From Mycolicibacterium neworleansense (lineage in GTDB: Bacteria; Actinomycetota; Actinomycetes; Mycobacteriales; Mycobacteriaceae), in the NCBI RefSeq assembly GCF_001245615.1, contig NZ_CWKH01000002.1, positions 124,001-188,000 on the forward strand: a stretch of 64,000 nucleotides of DNA, read 5' to 3'. Every line of letters starts with the position of its first letter. Position 1 is the first letter of the stretch. The translations under genes were made by a program, and so were the position numbers. A model generated the notes under the pieces. The model had not been told where the DNA came from, searched no databases, and worked only from the letters and a program-made list of their open reading frames with translations. Shown here in pieces: positions 8,941 through 18,131 of this stretch.

Positions 8941-10535
8941 GCGCCCAGGCCCTCATCCCGTTGCCGGTGCTGATCCCGGCGCTCGCCGCGGCGGCGACGC
9001 TCGTGGCCGGGCGCCGTCCCCGGTTACAACGTGTCATCACCCAGTTCGCCCTGACTGCGGTGGTCGTGGTGTGCGCGGCGCTGCTGTACCTGGCCGACCG
9101 GGACGGCACCCTGGTCCTGCACGTCGGTGGCTGGGGCCAGAGCGTGCCCGGCATGGGGCCGTTGGGCATCACCCTGGTGGTGGACCGGCTTTCGGCGCTC
9201 ATGCTCGTGGTGTCGGCCATCGTGCTGCTGGCGGTGGTCGCGTACGCCATCGGGCAGGGTATCCGCGACGGCGACGAACGCCAGCCGACGTCGATCTTCC
9301 TGCCCACCTATCTGGTGCTGTCGGCGGGTGTGTGCACCGCCTTCCTTGCGGGTGATCTGTTCAATCTGTTCGTCGGCTTCGAGGTGCTGCTGGCCGCGAG
9401 CTTCGTCCTGCTGACCATCGGCGCCAGCGAGGACCGCGTGCGAGCCGGTATCTCCTATGTGCTGGTTTCGATGGTCTCGTCCCTGATCTTCCTGATCGGC
9501 ATCGCGCTGGTGTACGCGGCGACCGGGACGCTGAACATGGCCGAGCTGGCATTGCGCCTCGACGACATCCCGGCGGGCACCCGCACCGCGCTGTTCGCCG
9601 TGCTGCTGGTGGCGTTCGGCATCAAGGCCGCCGTGTTCCCGCTGTCGACATGGCTGCCCGACTCCTACCCCACCGCGCCCGCGCCGGTCACCGCGGTGTT
9701 CGCCGGGTTGCTGACGAAAGTCGGTGTCTACGCGATCATCCGGGCCCATTCGCTGCTGTTCCCCGACGGCGGGATGGACAACGTCCTGCTGGTCGCGGGC
9801 CTGCTCACCATGGTTATCGGCATCCTCGGCGCAATCGCCCAGAGCGACATCAAACGGCTACTGTCCTTCACACTCGTCAGCCACATCGGCTACATGGTGT
9901 TCGGTGTCGCGCTGGCCAATCAGCTCGGCATGTCGGGCGCGATCTACTACGTGGCGCACCACATCGTGGTGCAGACGACGCTGTTCCTGGTCGTCGGCCT
10001 GATCGAGCGGCAGGCCGGGGCGTCGACGTTGCAGAGATTGGGCGGGCTGGCCGCGGCAAGTCCGGTGCTGGCGTTCGTGTTCGTGGTACCCGCCCTCAAC
10101 CTCGGTGGCATCCCGCCCTTCTCCGGCTTCATCGGGAAGGTGGCGCTGCTGGAGGCGGGCGCCGAGAACGGTTCGGCACTGGCCTGGATCCTGGTCACCG
10201 GCAGTGTGGTCACCAGCCTGCTGACGCTCTACGTGGTGGCCCGGGTGTGGACGAAGGCGTTCTGGCGGGCCCGCGCCGATGCGCCCGAAGGGCATTTGGC
10301 CGGGGCGGCACCGGCGGTGCTCCTCGACGACATCGAGGACATCGAGTTCGCCGATCGTGACAGTGTGGGACGCATGCCGGTGGGAATGTTGGCTCCGACG
10401 GGCGCTTTGATCGCGGTCGGGCTGGCCTTGACCGTGGCGGCCGGGCCGATCTTCTCCTACAGCGAGCGCGCGGCGGCCGAAGTCCTGGACCGCGGACAGT
10501 ACATCTCGGCTGTGCTCGGGGGTGATCAGCGATGA
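8937..10535 (+). CDS. mrpD: Mrp antiporter subunit D
   Basis: A 532-residue NuoN/ND2-like antiporter subunit. The Proton_antipo_M core carries the conserved Glu in LFVGFEVLLAASFVLL and Lys in FGIKAAVFPLSTWLPDSYP, followed by PAPVTAVFAGLLTKVGVYAI and the discontinuous-helix region SDIKRLLSFTLVSHIGYM. MrpD is one of the two ion-pumping subunits and exchanges Na+ for H+ using the proton motive force. It starts with GTG overlapping the mrpC stop (GTGA). The cytoplasmic insert before the last helix (about 445-475) is acidic and variable between species. Confidence 0.95.
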   Translation: MSAQALIPLPVLIPALAAAATLVAGRRPRLQRVITQFALTAVVVVCAALLYLADRDGTLVLHVGGWGQSVPGMGPLGITLVVDRLSALMLVVSAIVLLAVVAYAIGQGIRDGDERQPTSIFLPTYLVLSAGVCTAFLAGDLFNLFVGFEVLLAASFVLLTIGASEDRVRAGISYVLVSMVSSLIFLIGIALVYAATGTLNMAELALRLDDIPAGTRTALFAVLLVAFGIKAAVFPLSTWLPDSYPTAPAPVTAVFAGLLTKVGVYAIIRAHSLLFPDGGMDNVLLVAGLLTMVIGILGAIAQSDIKRLLSFTLVSHIGYMVFGVALANQLGMSGAIYYVAHHIVVQTTLFLVVGLIERQAGASTLQRLGGLAAASPVLAFVFVVPALNLGGIPPFSGFIGKVALLEAGAENGSALAWILVTGSVVTSLLTLYVVARVWTKAFWRARADAPEGHLAGAAPAVLLDDIEDIEFADRDSVGRMPVGMLAPTGALIAVGLALTVAAGPIFSYSERAAAEVLDRGQYISAVLGGDQR

Positions 10536-11065
10536 GGTGGCTGCTGCTTCGGGTCTGGATGCTGTGCTGGCTGATGTTGGTGTGGGTGCTCTTGTGGGGC
10601 AGCATCTCTGCGGCCAACATCATCGCGGGCCTGACCGTCGCCGTGGTGATCACGGTGCTGCTGCCGTTGCCTGCCGTCCCCGTGGAGGGCCGGGTCCATC
10701 CGTTGTCGCTGCTGCGGTTGGCCACTCAGGTCGCCGTTTGGCTGGTGATGTCCTCGTTCCAGATGGCATGGCTTGCGGTCAGGCCAGGGCCGCTGCCGGT
10801 CAATGCGGTGTTGCGGGCGCATCTGGCGATCAAGTCGGATCTGGTGCTGGCCCTTGGGGTCAACATCATCAATCTGACCCCGGGCACCATCGTGCTGGAG
10901 ATCGATCAGACACGGCGGCTGATCTACGTACACGTCGTCGACGTGGGTTCGGACCGGGCGATCAACCGGTTCCACAGTCAGATCACCACCCTGCAAAGGC
11001 TTTTGGTGGCGGCCTTCGAACGCGAGTCTGATTGGCGCCCCGCGGTCAACAAGGAGGGCGCCTGA
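10532..11065 (+). CDS. mrpE: Mrp antiporter subunit E
   Basis: A 177-residue MnhE protein. The N-terminal two helices (WMLCWLMLVWVLLWG, then NIIAGLTVAVVITVLLPL) precede the conserved domain with VINLTPGT (here NIINLTPGTIVLEI) and a terminal cytoplasmic region with LIYVHVVDV. MrpE is needed for complex stability rather than ion conduction in studied systems. The ATG overlaps the mrpD stop (ATGA), and mrpF begins one base after its stop. Confidence 0.93.
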   Translation: MRWLLLRVWMLCWLMLVWVLLWGSISAANIIAGLTVAVVITVLLPLPAVPVEGRVHPLSLLRLATQVAVWLVMSSFQMAWLAVRPGPLPVNAVLRAHLAIKSDLVLALGVNIINLTPGTIVLEIDQTRRLIYVHVVDVGSDRAINRFHSQITTLQRLLVAAFERESDWRPAVNKEGA

Positions 11066-11066
11066 C

Positions 11067-11351
11067 ATGACTACGGTCTGGACCATCGCCGCGGTCATGC
11101 TGGCCGCCGCTGCGGCGATCACGATGTTTCGTCTTCTGTCGGGACCCAGCACGCTGGACCGGCTGGTCGCGTTGGACACCCTGGTGGCCGTCACGCTGTG
11201 CGGCATCGGAACCTGGGCGGCGTACAGTCTCGACACCACCGTGACCTACAGCCTGACGGCGTTGGCGTTGATCAGCTTTGTCGGTTCGGTGAGCGTGGCG
11301 CGGTTCCGTGTGCCCGACACCAGTGAGCCGCGGCGGAAGCAGGCGCCATGA
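11067..11351 (+). CDS. mrpF: Mrp antiporter subunit F
   Basis: A 94-residue three-helix subunit with the MrpF signature FRLLSGPSTLDRLVALDTL. In Bacillus MrpF has been linked to cholate efflux as well as antiport, but here only the complex role can be assumed. It starts one base after mrpE and overlaps mrpG by ATGA. Confidence 0.92.
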   Translation: MTTVWTIAAVMLAAAAAITMFRLLSGPSTLDRLVALDTLVAVTLCGIGTWAAYSLDTTVTYSLTALALISFVGSVSVARFRVPDTSEPRRKQAP

Positions 11352-11701
11352 ACATCCTCGACATCATCACCGCGGTCCTGATCCTGGCCGGGTCGACTCT
11401 GGCCTTGACCGCGGCAATCGGGGTGGTGCGGTTCGGCGACACCATGTCGCGGATGCATTCGGCGACCAAGCCCCAGGTGCTCGGGTTGCTGCTGGTGCTG
11501 GCCGGCGCGGCGATCCGGCTCCGCGGCCACGCCGATGTCGGCATGCTGATCCTCACGGGTTTGTTCACGTTGATCACCGCGCCGGTGATCGCCAACCGCG
11601 TCGGGCAGCTGGCCTACCGCGAGCAGCGCAACCGGGAGAATCTGCTGACCCGGGACGAGATGGCGGAGTTCGGGGAGACTGAAGGCGATGGCCAGAACTG
11701 A
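11348..11701 (+). CDS. mrpG: Mrp antiporter subunit G
   Basis: A 117-residue three-helix PhaG/MnhG subunit: an N-terminal helix (ITAVLILAGSTLALTAAIG), the conserved RFGDTMSRMHSATKPQVLG segment and a helix around GMLILTGLFTLITAPVIA. It completes a full AB-C-D-E-F-G set, so the antiporter should be functional for Na+ and alkali tolerance. The charged C-terminal tail is overlapped for 14 bases by the next gene, a methyltransferase, which is not a usual Mrp component. Confidence 0.93.
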   Translation: MNILDIITAVLILAGSTLALTAAIGVVRFGDTMSRMHSATKPQVLGLLLVLAGAAIRLRGHADVGMLILTGLFTLITAPVIANRVGQLAYREQRNRENLLTRDEMAEFGETEGDGQN

Positions 11702-12602
11702 CGACGACAGCTGGGACATCACCGAGAGCGTGGGTGCCACCGCGCTCGCGGTGGCGATGGCGCGTGCCAACGAGACCGTCACGGATTCCCCGTTGTTCAC
11801 CGATCCGTGTGCGCAGCTGTTTCTCGATGCCGCGGCCGCGCGGGGGTGGCGCCCACCCACCGGGGCGATGGCGCAGCGGATTCGCGCCATCGGCGATTAC
11901 GCCGCGTCGCGGACCAAGTGGTTCGACGAGTTCTTCCTCGCCGCAGGGGCTGCGGGCATCCGCCAGGCGGTGATCCTGGCGGCCGGGCTCGATGCCCGTG
12001 CCTGGCGGTTGCCCTGGATCCACGACAGCGTGGTGTTCGAGATCGATCAGCCGCAGGTGCTCCGGTTCAAGGAGGATGTCCTGGCCGCGCACCGGGTTGC
12101 CCCGAAAGCCCGGCATGTCGCCGTCCCCGTCGACTTGCGGCGCGACTGGCCGAAGGCGTTGCGGGAGGCGGATTTCGATACAACCGAGCCGACGGCCTGG
12201 TCGGTCGAGGGCTTGCTGCCCTACCTCCCCGCCGATGCGCAGGACCAGTTGTTCGAGCGCATCACCGAACTGTCGGCGCGGGACAGCCGGATCGCGGTCG
12301 AGGCCTTCAGCGCCGAGTTCTTCTCCGAAGACCACCTGGCACGCCGCCGCGAGCAGATCGAGAAGATGCGTGCCCAGGCCGGCGACAACGACGAGGACAT
12401 GCCGGATCCGGAACGGCTGTGGTTCGTCGAGGACCGCGCCTACGTGCCAGACTGGCTCAGCCAGCACTGCTGGGAGGTCGGGGCGCTGCCCGCCGATGAC
12501 CTGATGGCGCGCTACCACCGCACCCTGCCCGCCGACACCACCGAAGGCACCATGTCCACGGAGTTCGTCGAGGGTGTTTTCACCGAAACACATTCCGGAT
12601 GA
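11688..12602 (+). CDS. TIGR00027-type SAM-dependent methyltransferase
   Basis: A 304-residue member of the large mycobacterial methyltransferase family (LCMT-related fold; paralogues such as Rv0726c and Rv3399 in M. tuberculosis). Visible signatures are the N-terminal DITESVGATALAVAMARA, motif I AVILAAGLDARAWRL, the acidic VVFEIDQPQVL that contacts the SAM ribose, and WSVEGLLPYL. The substrate is unknown for most of the family. The start codon lies inside mrpG (14-base overlap), so it is expressed with the antiporter; whether that reflects function or operon accretion cannot be told from sequence. Confidence 0.9.
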   Translation: MARTDDDSWDITESVGATALAVAMARANETVTDSPLFTDPCAQLFLDAAAARGWRPPTGAMAQRIRAIGDYAASRTKWFDEFFLAAGAAGIRQAVILAAGLDARAWRLPWIHDSVVFEIDQPQVLRFKEDVLAAHRVAPKARHVAVPVDLRRDWPKALREADFDTTEPTAWSVEGLLPYLPADAQDQLFERITELSARDSRIAVEAFSAEFFSEDHLARRREQIEKMRAQAGDNDEDMPDPERLWFVEDRAYVPDWLSQHCWEVGALPADDLMARYHRTLPADTTEGTMSTEFVEGVFTETHSG

Positions 12603-13366
12603 CGCAGATTCGGCAGCCGGAGAATTGGAAGAACCGGGCTGCCGTGCTCGCCTTGGCATTCGTGCTGTTCGGCGGGATGGTGGTGGCCTGCCTCGTGATG
12701 GCGGCGAACGCGCTGCAGCGCGACGATGACGTGTACGCCGTCATCTCCGGCGGTTTGGCCGTCACCATCGCCAGTGTGCTGGTGAGCACCGCCCTCGGCG
12801 CGTTCGGATCGAGCACTCTGCGCGGGGTTTCGTCTGAGGCAGGCACGACGCTTCGACCCAGCCCGACGACCCGGTGGTGCATGGCCGTCGCCGCGATGAG
12901 CCTCACCTTGACCGCAGTGCTGTACCTGATGGCCGCACGGTGGCGAAACGACTTGCCGTTCATGAACCCCGGCAGTCCCGGTGATGCCACCACAATGATG
13001 TGGATACTGCTGATCATCACCGTGATCGGCTCCGGCTGGTACCTCGTGAAGGGCAAGACCCCGGTGGTGCGCCTCGGCCCGGACGGCGTCACCTACGTCG
13101 AGGGCTCGCGGGTGCACAACGAATCCTGGGACGACATCGTCGACATCACCGACATCTCACCGAACCGCCATTCCCGACAGCCGATCTGCCTCACGCGCGA
13201 GGATGACCGGCCCGTCGTGATCGAGAATGCGGGCCTGTACGCTCCCGTCGGCGCTGCGCTGTACTGGATGATGCGTCATTACTGGCGGCATCCGGAGAAC
13301 CGCGTGGAACTCACCGACGGCCGTGCGCTCGAGCGGCTCGGCATCGCCGATTTCGTCCCGGAGTAG
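12599..13366 (+). CDS. Membrane protein with four helices and a C-terminal PH-like region
   Basis: A 255-residue protein I do not recognise by name. Hydrophobic segments lie at about 15-37, 48-68, 95-116 and 137-155. A soluble C-terminal part follows with alternating strands (VVRLGPDGVTYVEGS, ESWDDIVDITDI), resembling bacterial PH-like domains found after membrane hairpins. The ATG overlaps the methyltransferase stop (ATGA), so it is the last gene of the mrp transcription unit. It ends 16 bases before a convergent hydrolase gene. Function unknown. Confidence 0.75.
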   Translation: MTQIRQPENWKNRAAVLALAFVLFGGMVVACLVMAANALQRDDDVYAVISGGLAVTIASVLVSTALGAFGSSTLRGVSSEAGTTLRPSPTTRWCMAVAAMSLTLTAVLYLMAARWRNDLPFMNPGSPGDATTMMWILLIITVIGSGWYLVKGKTPVVRLGPDGVTYVEGSRVHNESWDDIVDITDISPNRHSRQPICLTREDDRPVVIENAGLYAPVGAALYWMMRHYWRHPENRVELTDGRALERLGIADFVPE

Positions 13367-13382
13367 TCACCGGGTTTCATTG

Positions 13383-14204
13383 TCAGTGACCGGGTTTGGC
13401 TTCCAAGGCGGCGAGGAAACGCCGGATCGTGTCGGCAACGCGTTGCGGCACCATGGCGGTGGCGAAATGGGACTGGTCAGACCACGTCACTCGTTCAGCG
13501 TGCGGAAGCACCCGCGCCAAGCGGTCCATCCCCTCGGGTAGAGGCGGCCAGCTCAGGCCGCCCTGCATCAGCAGCACCGGCACGGTGATGGCCGCCCACC
13601 GGTCGACTCCCTGAGTGTCATCGGCCATCGCCTCCAGATCCGCACCGGCAGACAGTGTGGTGGTGCGGCCCAGTTCTTCACTTTCGGGCTCGAACGAGGC
13701 CGTCGCCACCACTTCCGCAGGTATGCACGCGACCTCCCGCGCGAAGAGCTCCAGCGCATCCCCATAACGCGCGTCGGCGCACAACCGCCGGTATCGGTCG
13801 AGGATCGGCAACAGGTGCGGGCCGGACAACAGCACGGGCGGTTCGAACAGCGCGAGCGAAGCTATGCGCTCGTCACCGTCGATCGCGGCGTGCAACGCGA
13901 CCGTCGCCCCGTAAGAGCCTCCGACGACGTGTGCGCGCTGCCCGCAGGTCGCAGCCACCAGTCCCAGCACGCACCTCAGGTCGGCGGCCTCGACGGCGAA
14001 ACTGTTCGGGCGCGTGCCCGTATCGCTCGGTGGGTGGTTGCGGCGCGCATACCGCACGGTCCGGTAACCGGTGAGCCGTTGCGCGATATCGGCCCACGAA
14101 TCGAGACCACCGCTGGAGCCGTGCACGAAGACCACCGGCGGTCCGACCCCGTCCTCCTCCACCACCAATTCGGTTCCGTCGGAGGCACTCAGCGTCGAAG
14201 CCAT
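13383..14204 (-). CDS. Alpha/beta hydrolase
   Basis: A 273-residue alpha/beta-hydrolase fold protein. The oxyanion loop HGSSGG (near residue 29) follows the first strands. The nucleophile elbow is GGSYGA (Ser near 97), the acid is probably in the VLLMQGGLSW segment region, and the catalytic His is in WSDQSHFATAM near 245. It resembles small esterases or aromatic-ester hydrolases (EstC/MenH-like) but no substrate can be assigned. GTG 14207 directly precedes ATG 14204; I use the ATG. It stands alone between two convergent or tail-to-head neighbours. Confidence 0.85.
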   Translation of the reverse strand: MASTLSASDGTELVVEEDGVGPPVVFVHGSSGGLDSWADIAQRLTGYRTVRYARRNHPPSDTGTRPNSFAVEAADLRCVLGLVAATCGQRAHVVGGSYGATVALHAAIDGDERIASLALFEPPVLLSGPHLLPILDRYRRLCADARYGDALELFAREVACIPAEVVATASFEPESEELGRTTTLSAGADLEAMADDTQGVDRWAAITVPVLLMQGGLSWPPLPEGMDRLARVLPHAERVTWSDQSHFATAMVPQRVADTIRRFLAALEAKPGH

Positions 14205-14220
14205 CACCTGAGTATCCCGG

Positions 14221-14847
14221 CTACTCCGACAGCTGGAATTCCACCATCGCGGTGACGGTGTCGACTGCCTCGCTCAGTACCTCGACCCGCGCTGCCTCCG
14301 ACGGGGCGGCCAACAGTGAATAGCGGTCGGCCTGCCCGATGGGTAGCCGACTCGCCAAGGCATACAAGCGGTTCTCCGGGTCGACGCCGGCGGACTCCAC
14401 GATCTCACGGCTGCGGATCGGTGTGCCGCGAGCCTCCCCGATCCGGTCGAGCAACGCCACCATGCGGTCTTCTACATCGCTGATGCGCGCGGGGTCGGCC
14501 GGGCCGTCGGGTTCGTCGGGCCAGAGTTGGATCTCGGCGCGCGGGTACGGATCGTCGTCGAGCCAGCGCTGCACCCGGATTCGCTCCCCCATCACGCACA
14601 ACAGCCGGTACTTGCCGGCACCGAATTCCTGGCAGTCCACGATCTTGGCCCGCGCTCCGACGTCGCACCGCCGGTCACCGCCGCCCACCTCGCGGCCGGC
14701 CGAGATCAGCACCACCCCGAAGGACGGCTCCGACATGGCCATGCAGTCGCTCACCATCGCCACATAGCGCGGTTCGAAGATCCGCAGCGGCAGCTCCTGG
14801 CCGGGCAACATGGCCACTTCGAGTGGAAACATCGGTGAGACCGTCAT
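14221..14847 (-). CDS. LON peptidase substrate-binding-domain protein
   Basis: A 208-residue stand-alone LON N-terminal (LAN/ASCH-like) domain: MFPLEVAMLPGQELPLRIFEP at the start, ERRY-like EPRYVAMV, then GVVLISAG and the TVGARAKI-like DVGARAKIVDC. It lacks the AAA+ and serine-lysine protease parts of Lon, as usual for this family. The role is unknown; a substrate adaptor role is often proposed. ATG 14847 was chosen because it puts the MFPL strand at the N-terminus and avoids overlap with the divergent regulator gene. Confidence 0.88.
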   Translation of the reverse strand: MTVSPMFPLEVAMLPGQELPLRIFEPRYVAMVSDCMAMSEPSFGVVLISAGREVGGGDRRCDVGARAKIVDCQEFGAGKYRLLCVMGERIRVQRWLDDDPYPRAEIQLWPDEPDGPADPARISDVEDRMVALLDRIGEARGTPIRSREIVESAGVDPENRLYALASRLPIGQADRYSLLAAPSEAARVEVLSEAVDTVTAMVEFQLSE

Positions 14848-14908
14848 GGGGCCAGGATCGTCCTCCCTCTCGGGTTGGTCAATGCGCGTGAGCCGGTAGC
14901 CTCTGGTG

Positions 14909-15925
14909 ATGCCACCGTCAGCGGAGCTTGAGGCAGCCCGCACGCTGCTGTCCGATCCGGGCTACACCGATCTCGACACGGTCGACCGCCAACTGATCGA
15001 ACTGCTGCAGGCCGATGGCCGTATCCCATACGCTGAGCTCGGCCGTCGCGCTGACATCACGGAAAAGACTGCGCGCCGCCGTGTTTCGCGATTGTTGGAC
15101 GAGGGCTACATCACCATCGCCGCCATCACCGATCCGGCGGTTCTCGGGTTCGGCTCGCTGGGGTTGGCCCTGCTGACCGTCGACGGATCGCGCACGCCGG
15201 TCGAGCTCGCCGCCGAAATCGCCCGGTTGCCCGAGGCCGATTACGTGACGGCGACGACGGGTCCGTACGGCGTGGTGCTGGAGTTGGTCTGCACCGATGC
15301 CCGCGAACTTCACGATGTGGCCTTCGGCACGATCGCGACGCTGCCCGGCGTGCGCTCGGTCGAACTGCTCCCCTACCTGCGGCTGCACTATCAGCAAGCC
15401 CGGTTGTCCGGTGTGCTGGCCGGCGGCGCGGTGCGGCCGCGCCCGCTCGACGACATCGACCGCGCGATCTTGACGCGCCTGGCCGTCGACGGCCGCGCCG
15501 CCTTCCGCGACTTCGCTTCCGCACTGGGCTTGTCCGAGACCACCATCCGGTCGCGTTACAGCCGGATGGTGGACACAGGTGCGGCCCGGGTGATGTGCAT
15601 CGCCAACCCGCTGCGGCTCGGTTACCGCCACAGCAGCTGGGTGGCGATCCGCACCGAGGGCCGGACCGGCGCCCAGAAGGTCGCCGAGGCGCTGACCCGA
15701 GTGGAAGCGGTGTCGTACGTGGCGTTGACCGCGGGCCGCTGGGATGTCCTGGCCGAGGTGGTGACGGCGCGTGGCGAGGACCTGCTCAACGTGCTCGACG
15801 AGAGCATCCGCGGCCTCGACGGCGTCACCGCGATGCAGGCGTGGCCCTATGTCACGGTGCACTACAAGGCAATTCACCCGCGGCACGGCCGTGGGTGGCA
15901 CCCGCATGCGGTCACTGACCGGTGA
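14909..15925 (+). CDS. Lrp/AsnC-family regulator with two tandem units
   Basis: A 338-residue protein containing two Lrp/AsnC modules instead of one. Unit 1 has an HTH at about 25-75 (DTVDRQLIELLQADGR, ADITEKTARRRVSRL) and a ligand-binding RAM domain (VTATTGPYGVVLELV). Unit 2 has an HTH at about 185-235 (DDIDRAILTRLAVDGR, LGLSETTIRSRYSRM) and a second RAM (VALTAGRWDVLAEVV). Single-unit members dimerise, so this chain may act as an intramolecular dimer. GTG 14906 precedes the ATG used. It is divergent from the LON-domain gene, and its last 14 bases overlap the convergent lipoprotein gene. Confidence 0.9.
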   Translation: MPPSAELEAARTLLSDPGYTDLDTVDRQLIELLQADGRIPYAELGRRADITEKTARRRVSRLLDEGYITIAAITDPAVLGFGSLGLALLTVDGSRTPVELAAEIARLPEADYVTATTGPYGVVLELVCTDARELHDVAFGTIATLPGVRSVELLPYLRLHYQQARLSGVLAGGAVRPRPLDDIDRAILTRLAVDGRAAFRDFASALGLSETTIRSRYSRMVDTGAARVMCIANPLRLGYRHSSWVAIRTEGRTGAQKVAEALTRVEAVSYVALTAGRWDVLAEVVTARGEDLLNVLDESIRGLDGVTAMQAWPYVTVHYKAIHPRHGRGWHPHAVTDR

Positions 15926-16289
15926 TTACCCGCCAGACCGGGATCGACTTGTCGGAGATCCCGCACATCAGATTCGCCAGCTCCACGTAGACCTCGGGCG
16001 CGATCCCGATGACTTGCTCCTGCTCGCCGATCGCCTTCATCACCGCGAGCCGGCCCTGCTGGTCCATGGCGTCGTATTCGCCGCAGGTGGTGCTGGCCAA
16101 GCCGGGCGGCATGGTCGGAGCGGGCGATGCGGGCCGCTCGGTGGGCGGCCGCATCGTCGTCCTCGGGGTGGACGTCGTGGATATCGCGGTCTGCGCGGGG
16201 TCGGCCATCGGCGTACCGGCAGTGACATCACTGCAACCGGCCAGACCGATCGCCGCGACGACAAGCCCGGACAGCACGACGCGCTGCAT
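15912..16289 (-). CDS. Small putative lipoprotein
   Basis: About 125 residues from ATG 16289 (preceded by GGGTGAGG; an alternative GTG lies at 16298). A hydrophobic signal sequence ends in the lipobox LAGC, so export and lipid attachment at the Cys are expected. A Thr/Pro-rich linker is followed by a compact C-terminal domain with two cysteines (TTCGEYDAM and NLMCGISD) that may form a disulfide. I do not recognise the family. It is co-directional with and 10 bases downstream of the YbdK-like ligase gene. Confidence 0.75.
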   Translation of the reverse strand: MQRVVLSGLVVAAIGLAGCSDVTAGTPMADPAQTAISTTSTPRTTMRPPTERPASPAPTMPPGLASTTCGEYDAMDQQGRLAVMKAIGEQEQVIGIAPEVYVELANLMCGISDKSIPVWRVITGQ

Positions 16290-16299
16290 ATTCCTCACC

Positions 16300-17430
16300 C
16301 TACAGCTGCAGTTCGCCGACGAGGGCGTCCACGACTTCGCGAAGGTCGCCGTCGTTCTCCTCGGCCACTCGGCGCTGCCGCTGATACGAGCCCCCGCTGC
16401 GGTAGATGTCGGTCACCGAGGCGAGCTCGTCCGAGCATCCCAGCGACTTGGCCACGGGCTCAAGGTGATTCAGCAATTCATCGAGGTCTTCGGTGACCAG
16501 CCGCTCGTTGCTGTCGGCGTCGAGGATGATCACGGCGTCCAGGCCGTAGCGGGCCGCACGCCACTTGTTCTCCTGCACGTGCCAGGGCGGCATGGTCGGC
16601 AACTGCTCACCGGCGTCCAGCCTGCGGTCCAGATCGACGATCAGGCAGTGGGTCAGTGCGACGAGCGCACCGAGCTCACGAACGTTGGACACCCCGTCGA
16701 AGATCCGCACTTCAACGGTGCCCAGGTGCGGCGACGGCCTGATGTCCCAACGGATCTCGTTGAGGTGGTCGATGATGCCGGTCTTCTTCTGATCGTGGAC
16801 GAATCCCTCGAACTCCGGCCAGGTCTGGAACTGGAACGGCAGACCGGCGGTGGGCAACTGCTGGAACATCATCGCGCGGTTGCTCGCGTACCCGGTGTCC
16901 TCACCGTCCCAGAACGGCGACGACGCCGACAGTGCCAGCAGGTGCGGGTACTGGTTGAGCAGTGAGGAGATGATCGGCATCACCTTGTGCGCCGAGGAGA
17001 TCCCGACGTGCACGTGCACGCCCCAGATCAGCATCTGCCGGCCCCACCACTGAGTGCGTTTGATCAGCTCGGCGTACCGGGGCGCGTCGGTCAGCTGCTG
17101 CGCCGACCATTTCGCGAACGGATGGGTGCCCGCGCAGAACAGCTCCATGCCGCGGTCGTGCACGATCTTGCGCACGGAGCCAAGGGTGCCGCGCAGGTCA
17201 TCCATCGCCTCACCGGTGTTCTCACAGATTCCGGTGACGATCTCGATGGTGTTGCGCAGCAGCTCCTTGTGCACGTGTGGGCTCTCGCCGACCTCGGCGA
17301 TCACCTCGGCGGCTCCGTTGCTCAGATCACGAGTGTCGGCGTCGACGAGAGCGAACTCCCATTCGACGCCGACAGTTGGCCGGGGCGACCCGGCGAAATC
17401 GATACGGCTGTCAGCCGGCGCCGATAACAC
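16300..17430 (-). CDS. YbdK-type carboxylate-amine ligase (GCS2 family, Rv0433-like)
   Basis: A 376-residue GCS2-family ATP-dependent ligase, the same length as I recall for M. tuberculosis Rv0433. Family motifs visible are [10 protein letters not shown] near the N-terminus (Mg-binding Glu residues), [12 protein letters not shown], the GVHVHVGI strand, [11 protein letters not shown] and [10 protein letters not shown]. YbdK proteins have weak glutamate-cysteine ligase activity in vitro and their true amide product is undefined; mycobacteria do not make glutathione. It overlaps the end of sodC by 20 bases on the same strand, so the two are probably co-transcribed. Confidence 0.9.
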   Translation of the reverse strand: MLSAPADSRIDFAGSPRPTVGVEWEFALVDADTRDLSNGAAEVIAEVGESPHVHKELLRNTIEIVTGICENTGEAMDDLRGTLGSVRKIVHDRGMELFCAGTHPFAKWSAQQLTDAPRYAELIKRTQWWGRQMLIWGVHVHVGISSAHKVMPIISSLLNQYPHLLALSASSPFWDGEDTGYASNRAMMFQQLPTAGLPFQFQTWPEFEGFVHDQKKTGIIDHLNEIRWDIRPSPHLGTVEVRIFDGVSNVRELGALVALTHCLIVDLDRRLDAGEQLPTMPPWHVQENKWRAARYGLDAVIILDADSNERLVTEDLDELLNHLEPVAKSLGCSDELASVTDIYRSGGSYQRQRRVAEENDGDLREVVDALVGELQL

Positions 17431-18121
17431 CGCACGCCACCCGACTTCCGGCGTCGCCGGTGGCCAACGTCGTCTGATCGGGACCCGGAGTGCCGTTCAC
17501 CTGCTGGTAGCGCTCCGGCGGGATGTTGGCGAAGTTGTCGGACTTCTCGTGGATGATGATCGCGGTCTTGGTGCCGGCGAGCAGATCCTCGGCGGTGAAG
17601 GCGTCGGTGGTGGTCACCAGCTTTCCGGAGCCGTCCGCGCGGATCTGCAGTGAGCTCAGGTCACCGCTGCTGGCCGGATGCCCGGTTTGCCCTGCCACGT
17701 GAAAGTGACCTCCGGCGGAGTTGAAGTCACCGGGCGCACCGCCGGTCGGTGCCACGGAGTTGGCCTCGCACTTGCCGACGGAGTGGATGTGCAGGCCGTG
17801 GAATCCGGGAGCCAGCTTGCCCGGAGCGGTGGTCTCGACGGTGACGGTCGCGAACCCGTCGGCGAACTGGAAGTCTGCGGTTGCCACGGCGGTCCCGTCG
17901 GCGGTCTTGAGCTCCGCGGTCACCGTCTCGCCGCCAGTGGTGGCCTGCGCACCGTGCCCGCTGCCGTGCTCACCGGGAGCGGCCGAGGGCGAGGGCGATC
18001 CGGTCCAGATCGCCGGGGTGGTTCCGGGCGCGTCGGACGGCACCTGACCGGGAGGGCTGCAGGCGCTCAACGCGACAACAGGGGCAGCGAACAGGACGGC
18101 AACACTGACGGACTTCAGCAT
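17411..18121 (-). CDS. sodC: Superoxide dismutase [Cu-Zn], lipoprotein
   Basis: A 236-residue periplasmic or surface Cu,Zn superoxide dismutase converting superoxide to H2O2 and O2 (Rv0432 homologue). The signal peptide ends in lipobox LSAC, so it is lipid-anchored, followed by a Pro/Ser/Gly-rich linker (about 22-65). The catalytic domain has [11 protein letters not shown] (Cu ligands and disulfide Cys), the GGHFHV zinc-loop region, HPASSGDL, and the C-terminal disulfide partner in SRVACGVIG. It is located between virR-like and YbdK-like genes as in M. tuberculosis. Confidence 0.95.
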   Translation of the reverse strand: MLKSVSVAVLFAAPVVALSACSPPGQVPSDAPGTTPAIWTGSPSPSAAPGEHGSGHGAQATTGGETVTAELKTADGTAVATADFQFADGFATVTVETTAPGKLAPGFHGLHIHSVGKCEANSVAPTGGAPGDFNSAGGHFHVAGQTGHPASSGDLSSLQIRADGSGKLVTTTDAFTAEDLLAGTKTAIIIHEKSDNFANIPPERYQQVNGTPGPDQTTLATGDAGSRVACGVIGAG

Positions 18122-18131
18122 GGCCCAAAGC

